Source of the DNA: Bacteroidota bacterium
Lineage (GTDB): Bacteria; Bacteroidota; Ignavibacteria; UBA10030; BY39
Reading direction: 5' to 3'
NCBI GenBank assembly: GCA_030682385.1
Contig: JAUXOG010000054.1
Location: 1-57,295, forward strand
DNA: 57,295 nt
Shown here piece by piece: positions 36,106-45,952 of this stretch. Each line of letters begins with the position of its first letter. Position 1 is the first letter of the stretch. Under the pieces are notes generated by a model. The model saw nothing but the letters and a program-made list of their open reading frames with translations, made no database searches and had not been told where the DNA came from. A program made the translations under genes and the position numbers.

Positions 36106-36957
36106 TTAATTAATTTTTACAGATGTTAACACGATATTTTGCGTTAAGTCGATGTAGCCCATTCCCTCCGGACTTTCCGAAGTTGTAATCATTATATCTT
36201 TAATCGTGAAGACCCTTTTGACAAGTCCGACTGCGTGAAGATATTCAGTAACGATAATATCCGGGTCGTAAATTTGATTCATATCCATATCATAGTACCA
36301 TCTGATGACATAGGCATTGAAATTCCCGGCGGGGGTTCTTATAACTTCTTTATCTATAACTTCCTTTTCGATTAAAAACGGTTTGCCATAGTCTCGAAAT
36401 GTCCATTTTATTCCAACTTGTAATGGATATTGATAGACTTTCGGAGTGGGGTTCTCTATATAAACAGAGTCGGAATAATGATTCACTTTTTGTTCGATAA
36501 AATCTATTAGACTTTGAAAATTGTAAAAAGTTTTTCCGTGAAAGATTAATTTAGTTGAAGAGTTAGTTTTTGGAGCAAGCAGCGAACCTCCCGAATATCC
36601 ATAAAGATAAAGAGCTTCAGGAGTTTTAATATAATATGAAAAAGATGGACGCAGGCGATTTTCTATCCCTTCATATGATAGGAGCGAATATGTTTCTACT
36701 CCGTTGTTAAAAATATGTATGCCCCTCGATTCAACTCTTCCGGTGTAGGTATCAACACGTTCTTCGAATGTTTGTCCCGGTGTTAAAGGGCGGAAGTTTG
36801 AGAATTCGACTTTATTTTCATACTCCCACACATTTCCTTCTCTGAGTGGAGAATTATACATGGTATCCAACCCATAAGGCGAATCCGAACAACTCCAGAG
36901 AATACTAATAATAAATACAGATAATGCAAGTATTATTGTTTTCATTTTCTTCTCCAA
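36106..36957 (-). CDS. Lipoprotein of unknown function
   Basis: A 283-residue predicted lipoprotein with lipobox SILWSCSDS and Cys at about residue 23. The ATG four codons in (MKTIILALS) is an equally good start. The mature protein is beta-rich, with GLDTMYNSPLREGNVWEYEN, a wording often seen in Ignavibacteria proteins that begin with an "empty" beta-barrel-like domain. VGIKWTFRDYG and the C-terminal LVKRVFTIKDIMI are further conserved segments of that group. One base separates it from the histidine-kinase gene. Confidence 0.65.
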   Translation of the reverse strand: MEKKMKTIILALSVFIISILWSCSDSPYGLDTMYNSPLREGNVWEYENKVEFSNFRPLTPGQTFEERVDTYTGRVESRGIHIFNNGVETYSLLSYEGIENRLRPSFSYYIKTPEALYLYGYSGGSLLAPKTNSSTKLIFHGKTFYNFQSLIDFIEQKVNHYSDSVYIENPTPKVYQYPLQVGIKWTFRDYGKPFLIEKEVIDKEVIRTPAGNFNAYVIRWYYDMDMNQIYDPDIIVTEYLHAVGLVKRVFTIKDIMITTSESPEGMGYIDLTQNIVLTSVKIN

Positions 36958-36958
36958 A

Positions 36959-39157
36959 TTATTTTATGTATTTCATTACAGCTTTTTGTAAATCGTCTTT
37001 GTTCGCAGGTTTGATAAATATTTCTTTAACGCCGTACTGCATTAAAGCTTCGGCATCAGCTTTTGACTCGAATGAAGTAATGATAATTACCGGTGTGTTT
37101 TTGGTTTGCGGTTGCGAGCGGAGTTCTTTCAGTAAACGCAATCCGTCCATACCGGGCATTGCGAAGTCGGCTAATATCAGAACAGGAAGTCGTGATAATG
37201 CAATCGACATAGCTTCGTATCCGTCGAGTGCCTCAAGAAGCAAGACGTCGGGAAGAATTTGTTCCATATAATGAACTGCAAGCGAGCGGTCGCCTTTATT
37301 GTCGTCAACTATCAACACGGATTTTTGGACAGCCGGAATAGTGAAGATGAAGGACGTTCCTTGATCTACCTCGCTATCGATTGTGATAGTGCCACCATGC
37401 TTTTGCACTACTTCGGCAACAAGAGCTAAACCTAACCCGGAACCTTCTTCGCCTTCAGTTCCGCGTGAAAAATATTTTGTATCTATACGAAATAATTTAT
37501 CGAAATCTTCTTTTGGAATGCCAACGCCTGTATCGCGCACAGCTATTTTCACAAAACTTCCCTCGTCTTCAATAAAATCCACCCAAACTTTTCCGTTTTG
37601 AGGTGTAAATTTAACAGCGTTTGAAATTAAATTACCGAACAACTGAAGCATCAGGTTTTCATCGACATTGACGATGGTCCGTTCTGGAATGTTTGCAAAA
37701 AGTTTAATATTTTTTCTAAACGCATTACCTGCCAACGAAACAATACTACGCCCGACAAGTTCATGTAAATCAATCGGTCGTGGTTCAAATCTGATACGCC
37801 CGGTTTCTAACCGCGACCAATCGAGGAGGTTGTTTAATAAGTGAAGTTGTTGTTCTGCAGCCTGCCGGATGAATTGTAGAAATTCCTTCTTCTCCTCTTG
37901 TGTAAATTCGGTTTTATCGTCGAGCAGCATTTCAGTGAATCCGAGTATGCTGTTGAAAGGTGCGCGCAGATCGTGAGAGACGATTGAAAGAAATTTATCC
38001 TTCTGCAAGTTCAGCGAACGAATGGCATTCTCTGCTGCTTTCCGGTTCGTAATATCTTGTATCATTCCTTCATAATATAGAATATTTCCTTCGAGGTCTG
38101 TAACTGCGCGTGAATTTTCAAGAACGGTAATTTCGGTGCCATCTTTTCTTTTGAGACGTATTTCGTAGTCGCTAACTTTTCCGTCTCTATCCATCAAAGA
38201 TTGGAAAGCTTTTCGGTCGTCGGGGTTTACATAAAATTGCGATGCAGGAATATCAGAAAATTCTTCCATATTCGAATATCCCAACATATCCAATAAGGCT
38301 TTATTAGCAGTAATAATTCTACCTTCGCCCAACGATTGGTATATTCCTTCGATAGAATTTTCGAAAATAGATTTAAATTTTGCCTCTGCTTGTTCGGCAG
38401 TTTTATTTGCTTTTAATTCTTCAGTAATGTTGCGCTTGATTTCTACAACATTAATCAACTTTCCGGATTCATCGAAAACAGGATTTATTGTCAACTCTTC
38501 GTCGTATAAAGTTCCATCTTTTTTCTTGTTTTTAAAATATCCGTGCCACACTTTACCGCTGAGAACCTGCTGCCAAATATTATGAATATAGTTTTTGGTT
38601 TGATTGTCGGAATCCAGAATCGAGAGTTGCTTACCGATAGCTTCCGATTTTGAATATTGTGTAGTTTTCTCGAAAGCCGAATTGACGTATTGTATTATAC
38701 CTTTTTTATCGGTAACAACAATCATCTCGGTCGTTTGATCAATTATTTTGGAAAGAGTGAGGGTTTCCTGATCGACTAATTTTCGGATAGTAATATCGAA
38801 AGCGATTGCCTGGAAACCCGTTGCCTTACCGTTGTCCAGCAGCAGTGTTGTGCTCTGACCAAACCATTTTACTTTACCGGTTTTTGTAAGAATGGGAAAT
38901 TCTAAATAAGTTCGGAAAATTTTTTCTTTGAGCTGGTTAGAGTAATGCGACTTCACGGTTTCGAAATATTCTTTCTGAACTATGTCGAAAAATTTTTTCT
39001 TTAGAAGTTCCTTTTCTTCAAACCCGGATAATTTTACAAAAAAGGGATTTACAAAAACAAACCTCCCGGTTTTGTTAGTCAGGAAAAAAACAGCATCTGT
39101 TCTTTCTATTATTTGCTTGAAATCGAAACTCGCTTCACTTTTCTTCTGTGTATTCAT
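36959..39157 (-). CDS. PAS-domain hybrid histidine kinase with C-terminal receiver
   Basis: A 732-residue signalling protein, without membrane segments. Three PAS domains lie at about 10-130, 133-250 and 258-375 (for example TGRFVFVNPFFVKLSGFEEK and ITVLENSRAVTDLEGNIL). HisKA has the phosphoacceptor His near residue 395 in FLSIVSHDLRAPFNSIL. The ATPase domain shows NLISNAVKFTPQNGKVW, DTGVGIP and GSGLGLALV. The last 120 residues are a receiver, SVLIVDDNKGDRSL, with the phosphoacceptor Asp in ILADFAMPGMDG. There is no output domain, so a downstream phosphotransfer partner is expected. It is six bases from the peptidase gene. Confidence 0.92.
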   Translation of the reverse strand: MNTQKKSEASFDFKQIIERTDAVFFLTNKTGRFVFVNPFFVKLSGFEEKELLKKKFFDIVQKEYFETVKSHYSNQLKEKIFRTYLEFPILTKTGKVKWFGQSTTLLLDNGKATGFQAIAFDITIRKLVDQETLTLSKIIDQTTEMIVVTDKKGIIQYVNSAFEKTTQYSKSEAIGKQLSILDSDNQTKNYIHNIWQQVLSGKVWHGYFKNKKKDGTLYDEELTINPVFDESGKLINVVEIKRNITEELKANKTAEQAEAKFKSIFENSIEGIYQSLGEGRIITANKALLDMLGYSNMEEFSDIPASQFYVNPDDRKAFQSLMDRDGKVSDYEIRLKRKDGTEITVLENSRAVTDLEGNILYYEGMIQDITNRKAAENAIRSLNLQKDKFLSIVSHDLRAPFNSILGFTEMLLDDKTEFTQEEKKEFLQFIRQAAEQQLHLLNNLLDWSRLETGRIRFEPRPIDLHELVGRSIVSLAGNAFRKNIKLFANIPERTIVNVDENLMLQLFGNLISNAVKFTPQNGKVWVDFIEDEGSFVKIAVRDTGVGIPKEDFDKLFRIDTKYFSRGTEGEEGSGLGLALVAEVVQKHGGTITIDSEVDQGTSFIFTIPAVQKSVLIVDDNKGDRSLAVHYMEQILPDVLLLEALDGYEAMSIALSRLPVLILADFAMPGMDGLRLLKELRSQPQTKNTPVIIITSFESKADAEALMQYGVKEIFIKPANKDDLQKAVMKYIK

Positions 39158-39163
39158 ATTAGA

Positions 39164-40792
39164 TTAATCCATAATTTTCAGCGTGCGGAGATATGCCCCT
39201 GTTTCAAGCGACTTGCCGGTAGTGTTTCGGATGCGCTCGTACCATTCCTGAACTTCGCCGTTTGCGTAAAGGTGTTCGATAATCCAACCGCTTAATTCGG
39301 GGTTTGATATCTTTGAGCTGCCAAATTTGTTTACGATTACTTCATAAACCTGTGCCGAAATCATTTTAGATAAAATGTAATTTTGATAGTAGCACGGATA
39401 CATTGTGTACCAGATCGAAGACGCATAGCGGTGAGGCATTGTGCTGTCGATTTCAACTAAAAGATATTTTTTATACATCTCGCGTTCGAGTGTCGCCAAA
39501 TCTTGATCGGGGTTTTTGTACATTTCGTACTCGAAGAAGAAATCTTTTAAAGTTCTGCGTAAGTAATAGAGGTCGCCGAATGTCCGCGTTGCAACATATT
39601 TTTCAGCGTCATCTTGTGAAGCTGATGTATATGTCCTCAGCCATTCGGGGTCGTTTACAAATTCCGCTTGAAGTTCTGCGACTCCTTCAGCGTAAGCCCC
39701 GCACGAGGCGCCCGGAATCCACTCGTACCCTTTCAATATCGGATATCGAATGTGGGTGTGTACTGTGTGAAGGGCATGACCATATTCGTGAAAGGCAACG
39801 TTGTAAAATCGTTTGCCCGTTATCGGATTCAATAAATAGCGCGAGTCGTGCGGAATATTAATTCCGATATTTAAACCGCCGAAGGGAATGTCTTTAATTG
39901 TTTCTTTAATCGGTAATGAATCGACTTTGAAACCGATGTTTTTGTGAAACCTATGTAGAATAGGGAATATAGAATCTTTCGGGAAATGTGAATCGGAAAT
40001 TGAAGCCCATCGGTAAACAGCAGCATCGAAATCCCAAGGATGAAATTTCTTGGTCTTTAATTTTTTCTTGGACGATTCAATAAATTCTTGAAAATTAGCA
40101 CGTGTTTTTTCTTCAAGATTATTCAGCGTCTTTAACAGCCAGTCTTCTTTTATTTGCTGAAGAAACAACGATAACGAGTAATAATTATAAAATCCGAGTT
40201 GTTTTGCTTTTTCGTTTCTCAATTTCACTAATTCAACCAGCTCATCTTGAGCGTTGTCCGACAATTGCGATGTGATAAGCCAATAATTTTTTCTTTGTTT
40301 CGGGTTTTGCTCTACTCGTAGGCGCGTCCCTATTTCTGCTAATGAAATTCGATTTCCTAAATAGGAGAATTTAAAATTTGTGATTTTCTTCTGTAGATAA
40401 TTTTCGTTAGCTGCAATAGCAGAATCGGAATAAATGTTGCCGCCCAAGAAACACCGCCACCAGAGTTCAAGCCGGCGTGCCAGTGTATCGTCGGCTAACG
40501 CGCTCGACTTTCCACGCCAAACTTCAATTAGTTTTTTGTTGGACGAATCGAGGAATATTTTTGCAAATTTTGCTTTAGCTGCATCGAGATTATGGACTGC
40601 TTCTCCCGAATATAAATTCCAATTTGCCATCCCGGTTTGAATGCAGGCTTCCTCATACGCCTGCTCCAATGTGTCGAGGTATATCAGTAATTCGTTTTTG
40701 GTGCTGACGGTATCTCTCGGATGTTCACAAGAAGCGAATAAAAAAAGTGAAACAATTAAAAAATAAGTATAATGAGATTTGTATCGAAACAT
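39164..40792 (-). CDS. M2/M3-like zinc metallopeptidase lipoprotein
   Basis: A gluzincin peptidase anchored as a lipoprotein. I place the start at the ATG 40790-40792, which has GGAGAT upstream and begins a lipoprotein signal (YFLIVSLFLFASCEHP); the frame is open 28 codons further up. The zinc site is FHEYGHALHTVH with the distal ligand in EGVAELQAEF, matching the peptidyl-dipeptidase A/oligopeptidase fold. The protein of about 540 residues resembles periplasmic dipeptidyl carboxypeptidases (M2/M3); which of the two is uncertain. It is the first gene of the operon containing the hybrid kinase. Confidence 0.85.
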   Translation of the reverse strand: MFRYKSHYTYFLIVSLFLFASCEHPRDTVSTKNELLIYLDTLEQAYEEACIQTGMANWNLYSGEAVHNLDAAKAKFAKIFLDSSNKKLIEVWRGKSSALADDTLARRLELWWRCFLGGNIYSDSAIAANENYLQKKITNFKFSYLGNRISLAEIGTRLRVEQNPKQRKNYWLITSQLSDNAQDELVELVKLRNEKAKQLGFYNYYSLSLFLQQIKEDWLLKTLNNLEEKTRANFQEFIESSKKKLKTKKFHPWDFDAAVYRWASISDSHFPKDSIFPILHRFHKNIGFKVDSLPIKETIKDIPFGGLNIGINIPHDSRYLLNPITGKRFYNVAFHEYGHALHTVHTHIRYPILKGYEWIPGASCGAYAEGVAELQAEFVNDPEWLRTYTSASQDDAEKYVATRTFGDLYYLRRTLKDFFFEYEMYKNPDQDLATLEREMYKKYLLVEIDSTMPHRYASSIWYTMYPCYYQNYILSKMISAQVYEVIVNKFGSSKISNPELSGWIIEHLYANGEVQEWYERIRNTTGKSLETGAYLRTLKIMD

Positions 40793-40920
40793 TAGTTTAT
40801 CTCCTGCATAATGTAACCGGTTCAAAAGGTTTGTAGCTATTTTTGTGTTAAGATAAGAAAAAAAAGGCTGAAACAAAACCTCAATCTCGTTGTTAAAGCC
40901 CCCTCGGTTTTACTCTAAAA

Positions 40921-41493
40921 TTATTGAATTGTTACTTGCAAACTATCTATTTTTAAAATAGAAAAGTTATTTATATAATTTCCGTCGCTTTTCTTAATTT
41001 CTAATTTATTCTTGTTGATTTTAAACCAAGCATTGCCGGCTGCAATGGCTTTGGCTTTCAACTTTATAACTACGCCGCTTCCACCCGAAACAAGTCCGCT
41101 GTTTTTGATATACGAAATGCCGAGACTTGCCCTGCCAAAACCTTGTTCAACTTTTTTTAACATCATTATTTTGGATGTGTCGCCCGTTTGAAAATAAGGT
41201 CCCACCAACATTTTTGTTTGGTCCGGAATTTCTACAAGGTTTTTATCGTACAATATTTCGACCGCTGAGCCGAACACATTCTGCATATTATAAAATACTA
41301 ATTTAACATCGAAGTTGCCGCCTGAACTAACAGCGGTTGAACTCGATATTAGCCGTACAGAAAAACTCGTGTCGGCAGGAAATGTAAAATCTTCCGGCGG
41401 TGGTGGCGGTGGCGGAGTTACAGGATCTTTTTTGCAACTTGAAAATTGTATGAAGCTAAGAATTATAGTCAAAGTTAAAATGTATTTTTTCAT
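40921..41493 (-). CDS. Cohesin-domain lipoprotein
   Basis: A 190-residue lipoprotein with signal ILTLTIILSFIQFSSCKKDP and lipobox Cys near 20. A proline stretch (TPPPPPPPEDF) links the anchor to a single beta-sandwich module: VSSGGNFDVKLVFYNMQNVF, EILYDKNLVEI and a C-terminal SGVVIKLKAKAI, the pattern of the cohesin type I/II fold. It is transcribed after, and overlaps by four bases (ATGA), a gene encoding dockerin repeats, which suggests an outer-membrane receptor for the dockerin protein. The fold assignment is from the strand pattern. Confidence 0.7.
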   Translation of the reverse strand: MKKYILTLTIILSFIQFSSCKKDPVTPPPPPPPEDFTFPADTSFSVRLISSSTAVSSGGNFDVKLVFYNMQNVFGSAVEILYDKNLVEIPDQTKMLVGPYFQTGDTSKIMMLKKVEQGFGRASLGISYIKNSGLVSGGSGVVIKLKAKAIAAGNAWFKINKNKLEIKKSDGNYINNFSILKIDSLQVTIQ

Positions 41494-44400
41494 TTTGCCA
41501 GCACCATTTTCTTTGTGATTTGAATATTGTTTGCCTTTATCGGTTCGATAGAACTTACCACAAGCCTATATACATAAACACCGCTTGAAACTTTCGCGTT
41601 TCGGTGGTCTGTTCCGTCCCACTCAAACGAATTGTATCCGGGCAGAACATCATACTTAACAAAATCTTTCACAACTTTTCCGGTAATATCAAAAATTTTC
41701 AGAGTTACTGTGCCCGCTTCTTCGGGCAGATTGAATCTGATTGTAGTGTTCGGATTGAACGGGTTGGGATAGTTTTGTTCGAGTATGTAATCGTTTGGGA
41801 TGCCGAGTAATTGTGAACGATACCGAAGAATTTCTGTTCTGATTTCACTCAAAGCGGGGTCTTTTGGATTGGGTTCAATCTCTCTTAATAACTCTTCACA
41901 AATTGCAACGCTGTTAGTTTGTTGAGTTGAAAGCGGATTCCGTGTAAAATACCAATTTTGTATCACCCCCTGAATATCGTTTGCCTTTACAATTCCATCG
42001 CCGTTACAATCAGCATAAGCGGCTTCAATAGGATTGAATGGTCCGCTTAACGCTTGAGGCACCCAATTTAATGAAGCGTTATTACGTGGAGAACCAGATA
42101 CATTGAAATAAAATGCAATTGGTAATAAATCACGTGAATCAACTATCCCATCGTTGTTTGCATCGCCAGGATAGATTGTATCTTTTGGAGCAATCATACT
42201 GAGAGGGAAACTTAGCTTAAACATTCCTCTGCCGTGTGTTGCTGCAAACACGTAGTTATCGCGGCGTAAATCTAAATCTGCAATTTGAACATTTGCCAAA
42301 CCGAGATTTTGCTGCACCCAATTTGTACCGCCGTTCATAGTTTCAAAAACACCTAAATCGGTTCCGACTAACAAATGATTGTTATTGCTCGGGTTGATTA
42401 TGATTGCGTTTACCGGCACATCAGGTAAATCGCCGCTGACATCAGCCCAAGTAGTACCCCGATTAGTTGTTAAAAAAATGTGTCCGGGAGTTGCCGGCGT
42501 ATTTGTATTGTATCCTGAATATCCAACTAAAACGTAGTCGGTGTCGGCTGTATCAACTGCGATGCTTGTAACCCAGCGATTGGGCAGTGGTAGTTTGGTT
42601 ACATTTGTCCAGCTTGTTCCGGTGTTAGTTGTAATTTGAATGCGCGAGGTTGATGTACCTGAACCTGTAGTCCCGATATAAATAAATGCAGATGATTTTT
42701 TTGCAATTGCAATTGCAGAAATTTTTGAACCTATAGCACCCGTCCCATCTCCGGTTACGTCGATGTTATTTGATGTCCACGAAGTTGCCGAATTTGTTGT
42801 GCGGAAAATTCTGTAAGTTCCGGCAGCTAATATTTGTGGATTAGTCGGGTCCATCACAAACGGAGCAATAAATAAAACCCGATCTGTAGTTCCGTCGTAA
42901 TGACCGGCGGTTGTGGGAATACCCGACATTGCCTTAGCCCAATTGATGCCGGCATCAGTAGTTTTTTGAATGTTTAGATTTACATACTCTGTAAAAACTG
43001 TGCTTGCGTTGTTGTAATCTACAGCAGTTGCGCCGCCGTCGCCGCCAAAAACCATTGACCAGTTTGGAATAGTATTGGATTTCAACGTTCCGTTATCCTG
43101 AGTTCCGCCGTAGTAAATTTCAGATGTCGGGTGAACAGCGCCGCTATAAAATTGAGTCGTTGCCAGACCGTTGTTAAGTTCAGTGAAGGTAGAACCTGTA
43201 TTTGTGGATTTGAAAACTCCGCCATCAGTTCCAAAATATATTATAGCAGAATTTGTTGGATGAAATTCTATTTCGTGATGATCGACATGAACATAAGGAT
43301 ATTTATTAGGAGGTGCTGTATAAGTAGGATAACCGAATGCAATCATCGACCAGCTCGTTCCGCCGTTTGTAGATTTGAATAAATTAATACCGGCAGTAAA
43401 TACGATATTCGGGTCGGTCGGATGAACGGTGATAACATTGTTGTACCAACCCTGCCCACCTAAGTGTGAACCACCTAATTCAATATCAATTGGTTTTGCT
43501 ACAGTTGTCCAAGTCGCTCCTCCGTCTGTAGATTTTTGAATGCTGTGTGTATAATGTAATGAAGCAGAATCTAATGAAGCAAATAAAATATTTGGATTGC
43601 TTTTCGAGACGGCTAAAGCAATCCGATTATATCCTGCAGTTGGAAAACCACCGGCTAATTTTGTAAACGCTCCGCCGCCGTTTATAGTTTTGTAAATTCC
43701 ATCTTGCGAATGATTTCCATAGCATACATAAAAAGTAGCAGGCGTTAAAGGGTCGCCGACTATCTGAGTGGCTCGGACGGAAGAAGAACCTTGATGTATA
43801 AAACTCCAATTATTTCCCGAATTAGTCGTTTTGAAAAGTCCGTTGTTTGTAGCAGCGTATAAAATGTTAGTGCTATCAGAACGCAAATATAAATCGTTAA
43901 CGAAGTACGGAAAACTTGCAGTGCCACTGAAGTTTTTCAGAATTGTCCAGCTAACTCCGGCATCAGTCGATTTTAGAACTCCTTCACCCCGAACTGCATC
44001 ATAATTAAAAAATCCCTCACCCGTTCCGGCGTAAATAATATTGTTATTGTTCGGGTCGATAACTATCGATGAGATAGCTAAATTTGCAGCGAAGTCGCTA
44101 ACCGGAAGCCACGCTGATCCGCCGTTTGTCGATTTGAAAATTCCGCCGCTGACAGAACTTGCATAAACAATTTCAGGGTTAGCATTCGAGATAGCTATGG
44201 CACGAACTCTACCGCCAACATTATGCGGACCAACACTTGACCAGCTAATTGCTGCTTTACCGGTTTTTTGCAAATTTGTTTTTTCGATATGCGTTAATGC
44301 TTTAGTTCTCCAATCTGTAGGAATATTTCCAGCGGGATATGCCCGTTGTTCGAACATCCATTTTACTGCTTCACCCGGTTGATCGGATTTAGGAAGCCCC

Positions 44401-44546
44401 AACTTTACACGATTTATCGCCCGGTTGCCTTTAGGGTTGCTTATATGCAGTCCGCTAATATTTCTCTCTGTGTATTGAAATAATAGCGAGGAACCAAAAC
44501 CGATCACACATATTAAAATTAGTATTGCTGATTTATTAATCTTCAT
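41490..44546 (-). CDS. BNR/sortilin-repeat secreted protein with dockerin and T9SS sorting domain
   Basis: A 1018-residue secreted protein. A signal sequence (SAILILICVIGFGSSLLF) is followed by a long run of beta-propeller blades with Asp-box motifs (STNGGSAWLP, STDGGATWTTV, TTNRGTTWADV), typical of sortilin/VPS10- and xyloglucanase-like propellers. Near residue 790-870 two dockerin-type calcium loops appear: DANNDGIVDSRDL and DCNGDGIVKANDI. The last 90 residues are a T9SS type A domain with LEQNYPNPFNPNTTIRF and SGVYVYRLVVSS. No glycosidase catalytic residues can be assigned confidently. It overlaps the flanking lipoprotein genes at both ends. Confidence 0.85.
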   Translation of the reverse strand: MKINKSAILILICVIGFGSSLLFQYTERNISGLHISNPKGNRAINRVKLGLPKSDQPGEAVKWMFEQRAYPAGNIPTDWRTKALTHIEKTNLQKTGKAAISWSSVGPHNVGGRVRAIAISNANPEIVYASSVSGGIFKSTNGGSAWLPVSDFAANLAISSIVIDPNNNNIIYAGTGEGFFNYDAVRGEGVLKSTDAGVSWTILKNFSGTASFPYFVNDLYLRSDSTNILYAATNNGLFKTTNSGNNWSFIHQGSSSVRATQIVGDPLTPATFYVCYGNHSQDGIYKTINGGGAFTKLAGGFPTAGYNRIALAVSKSNPNILFASLDSASLHYTHSIQKSTDGGATWTTVAKPIDIELGGSHLGGQGWYNNVITVHPTDPNIVFTAGINLFKSTNGGTSWSMIAFGYPTYTAPPNKYPYVHVDHHEIEFHPTNSAIIYFGTDGGVFKSTNTGSTFTELNNGLATTQFYSGAVHPTSEIYYGGTQDNGTLKSNTIPNWSMVFGGDGGATAVDYNNASTVFTEYVNLNIQKTTDAGINWAKAMSGIPTTAGHYDGTTDRVLFIAPFVMDPTNPQILAAGTYRIFRTTNSATSWTSNNIDVTGDGTGAIGSKISAIAIAKKSSAFIYIGTTGSGTSTSRIQITTNTGTSWTNVTKLPLPNRWVTSIAVDTADTDYVLVGYSGYNTNTPATPGHIFLTTNRGTTWADVSGDLPDVPVNAIIINPSNNNHLLVGTDLGVFETMNGGTNWVQQNLGLANVQIADLDLRRDNYVFAATHGRGMFKLSFPLSMIAPKDTIYPGDANNDGIVDSRDLLPIAFYFNVSGSPRNNASLNWVPQALSGPFNPIEAAYADCNGDGIVKANDIQGVIQNWYFTRNPLSTQQTNSVAICEELLREIEPNPKDPALSEIRTEILRYRSQLLGIPNDYILEQNYPNPFNPNTTIRFNLPEEAGTVTLKIFDITGKVVKDFVKYDVLPGYNSFEWDGTDHRNAKVSSGVYVYRLVVSSIEPIKANNIQITKKMVLAK

Positions 44547-45033
44547 TATTTACCCCTTCAGGTGGGTTTTGAAATACATCTACTTCGGTTATGTAACATT
44601 TATTGTCGGGTGCAACAGTTAATTTGCCGATAAAATATCCTTTCTTTTTGAGAATTCTTAATTCGAGTAATTTTTTATTAATAGGATTATTCATATCTAC
44701 ATCATTATTTTCATCTAAAATAAACGCCGGAAAAACTTCCACTGATTGTCCGGGTTCCAATAGTGTTGGCATCGAATGATCAGCGATGGCTGTCTGAAGA
44801 TTTACTTTAAATTTGTAATTTATACTGTCTATCAAATCGACCGTAACTACTACAGCCCCTACAAAAGTACTGTTTTCTTTAATCGCTGCACGCGGATTCA
44901 TGACCGGCTGTTGAATAACAGGTGGTGGCGGCGGCAATTCTTCTTTTACAACTTCTTTTTTAGAAGAACAACTAATTAAAAGTGCAAACAGAATTAAAAA
45001 TATTTTTTTATCAACGAGTTGAGTTGTCAACAT
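44536..45033 (-). CDS. Lipoprotein, first gene of the cohesin-dockerin operon
   Basis: A 165-residue lipoprotein: IFLILFALLISCSSKKEVV gives the lipobox, and a Pro-rich linker (ELPPPPPVIQQP) precedes a beta-rich domain of about 110 residues. SFVGAVVVTVDLIDSINYKF and PDNKCYITEVDVFQ are its conserved-looking strands. Function unknown. Its stop overlaps the start of the dockerin gene by 11 bases, so the three genes form one unit. Confidence 0.65.
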   Translation of the reverse strand: MLTTQLVDKKIFLILFALLISCSSKKEVVKEELPPPPPVIQQPVMNPRAAIKENSTFVGAVVVTVDLIDSINYKFKVNLQTAIADHSMPTLLEPGQSVEVFPAFILDENNDVDMNNPINKKLLELRILKKKGYFIGKLTVAPDNKCYITEVDVFQNPPEGVNNED

Positions 45034-45147
45034 ACAAATCCTTTATTAATTTTCTATAAAAATATCAGAAGTATTTACATCAAAATCAAGCCGAGCGATA
45101 AACCGGCATTTTGAAATCTCACAAAATTATCATATTTTTCAACCGAA

Positions 45148-45675
45148 ATGAACGAATTTCCAATATTTAAAGAATCCAAAACTGCCAAACTTTCCCTTTT
45201 AGCAATTGTATTTGGAACAATTTTTTGGCTTGGGGCTGTTCACATTCGAGATGTTATCAGCAATGCAATACTGATTATGGGCACGCTCGAGTTCAAACCA
45301 AACATCAATCCGATGGTCGAGAGCGCGATTATGGGGCTTATTGCAAAAAGCTCGATGGTAGTTTTAGGCGGCTATATAACCGTTTGGATTGCGGGCATCG
45401 TTTATTTATCGAACACCCGATTGGTTATGAAAAAGAACGGATGGCTGCTTATGAGTGCCATATTATTTTACTTTTTTACACCCGTTGAGATTTATACCGG
45501 CATCCTCGATGGACGTATGATTTTTGAAGATTTATTTGCAAAGGGCGATTTGGTTGAATTCCGAAAATTGTTGATTCACCGGATGGCAGCATTAGCCGGA
45601 GCTCCACGTATCGCCCAGTTTAGTTATTATACTATTATTGCAATAATAATTTTCCAACCGTTTAAAAAACATTAG
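45148..45675 (+). CDS. Multi-pass membrane protein of unknown function
   Basis: A 175-residue protein with four hydrophobic segments, about 15-45, 65-88, 95-115 and 150-170. No motif is recognised. It is the first of four tightly coupled plus-strand genes; the next starts one base after its stop. A divergent promoter region of 114 bases separates it from the lipoprotein gene to the left. Confidence 0.65.
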   Translation: MNEFPIFKESKTAKLSLLAIVFGTIFWLGAVHIRDVISNAILIMGTLEFKPNINPMVESAIMGLIAKSSMVVLGGYITVWIAGIVYLSNTRLVMKKNGWLLMSAILFYFFTPVEIYTGILDGRMIFEDLFAKGDLVEFRKLLIHRMAALAGAPRIAQFSYYTIIAIIIFQPFKKH

Positions 45676-45676
45676 T

Positions 45677-45952
45677 ATGGAATATTTAACATTAATAAAA
45701 GAACTCGAAGATTTAGCAACACAATTAGGAATAAAGATCCGCTACGAAAAAGGTAACTTTGAAGGCGGCTATTGTATTTTAAAAGAACAAAAGATTTTAG
45801 TAGTGAATAAAAAATTATTCGACAACCGCAAAACGTCTGTGCTGGCGCAGGGTATTGCTGAAATTGGTATTGACGATGTTTTTGTAAAACCAATTGTGCG
45901 GCAATATATTGAAGACGAGAATGTTCGAATCGCAAAGGAAAAAAATAAATGA
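45677..45952 (+). CDS. Small conserved-looking protein of unknown function
   Basis: A 91-residue soluble protein, EYLTLIKELEDLATQLGIKI at the start, with YEKGNFEGGYCILKEQKILV in the middle. The pattern resembles short proteins found beside HAD or AcpS genes in Chlorobi/Ignavibacteria, but I cannot name a family. Its last four bases overlap the HAD gene. Confidence 0.6.
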   Translation: MEYLTLIKELEDLATQLGIKIRYEKGNFEGGYCILKEQKILVVNKKLFDNRKTSVLAQGIAEIGIDDVFVKPIVRQYIEDENVRIAKEKNK

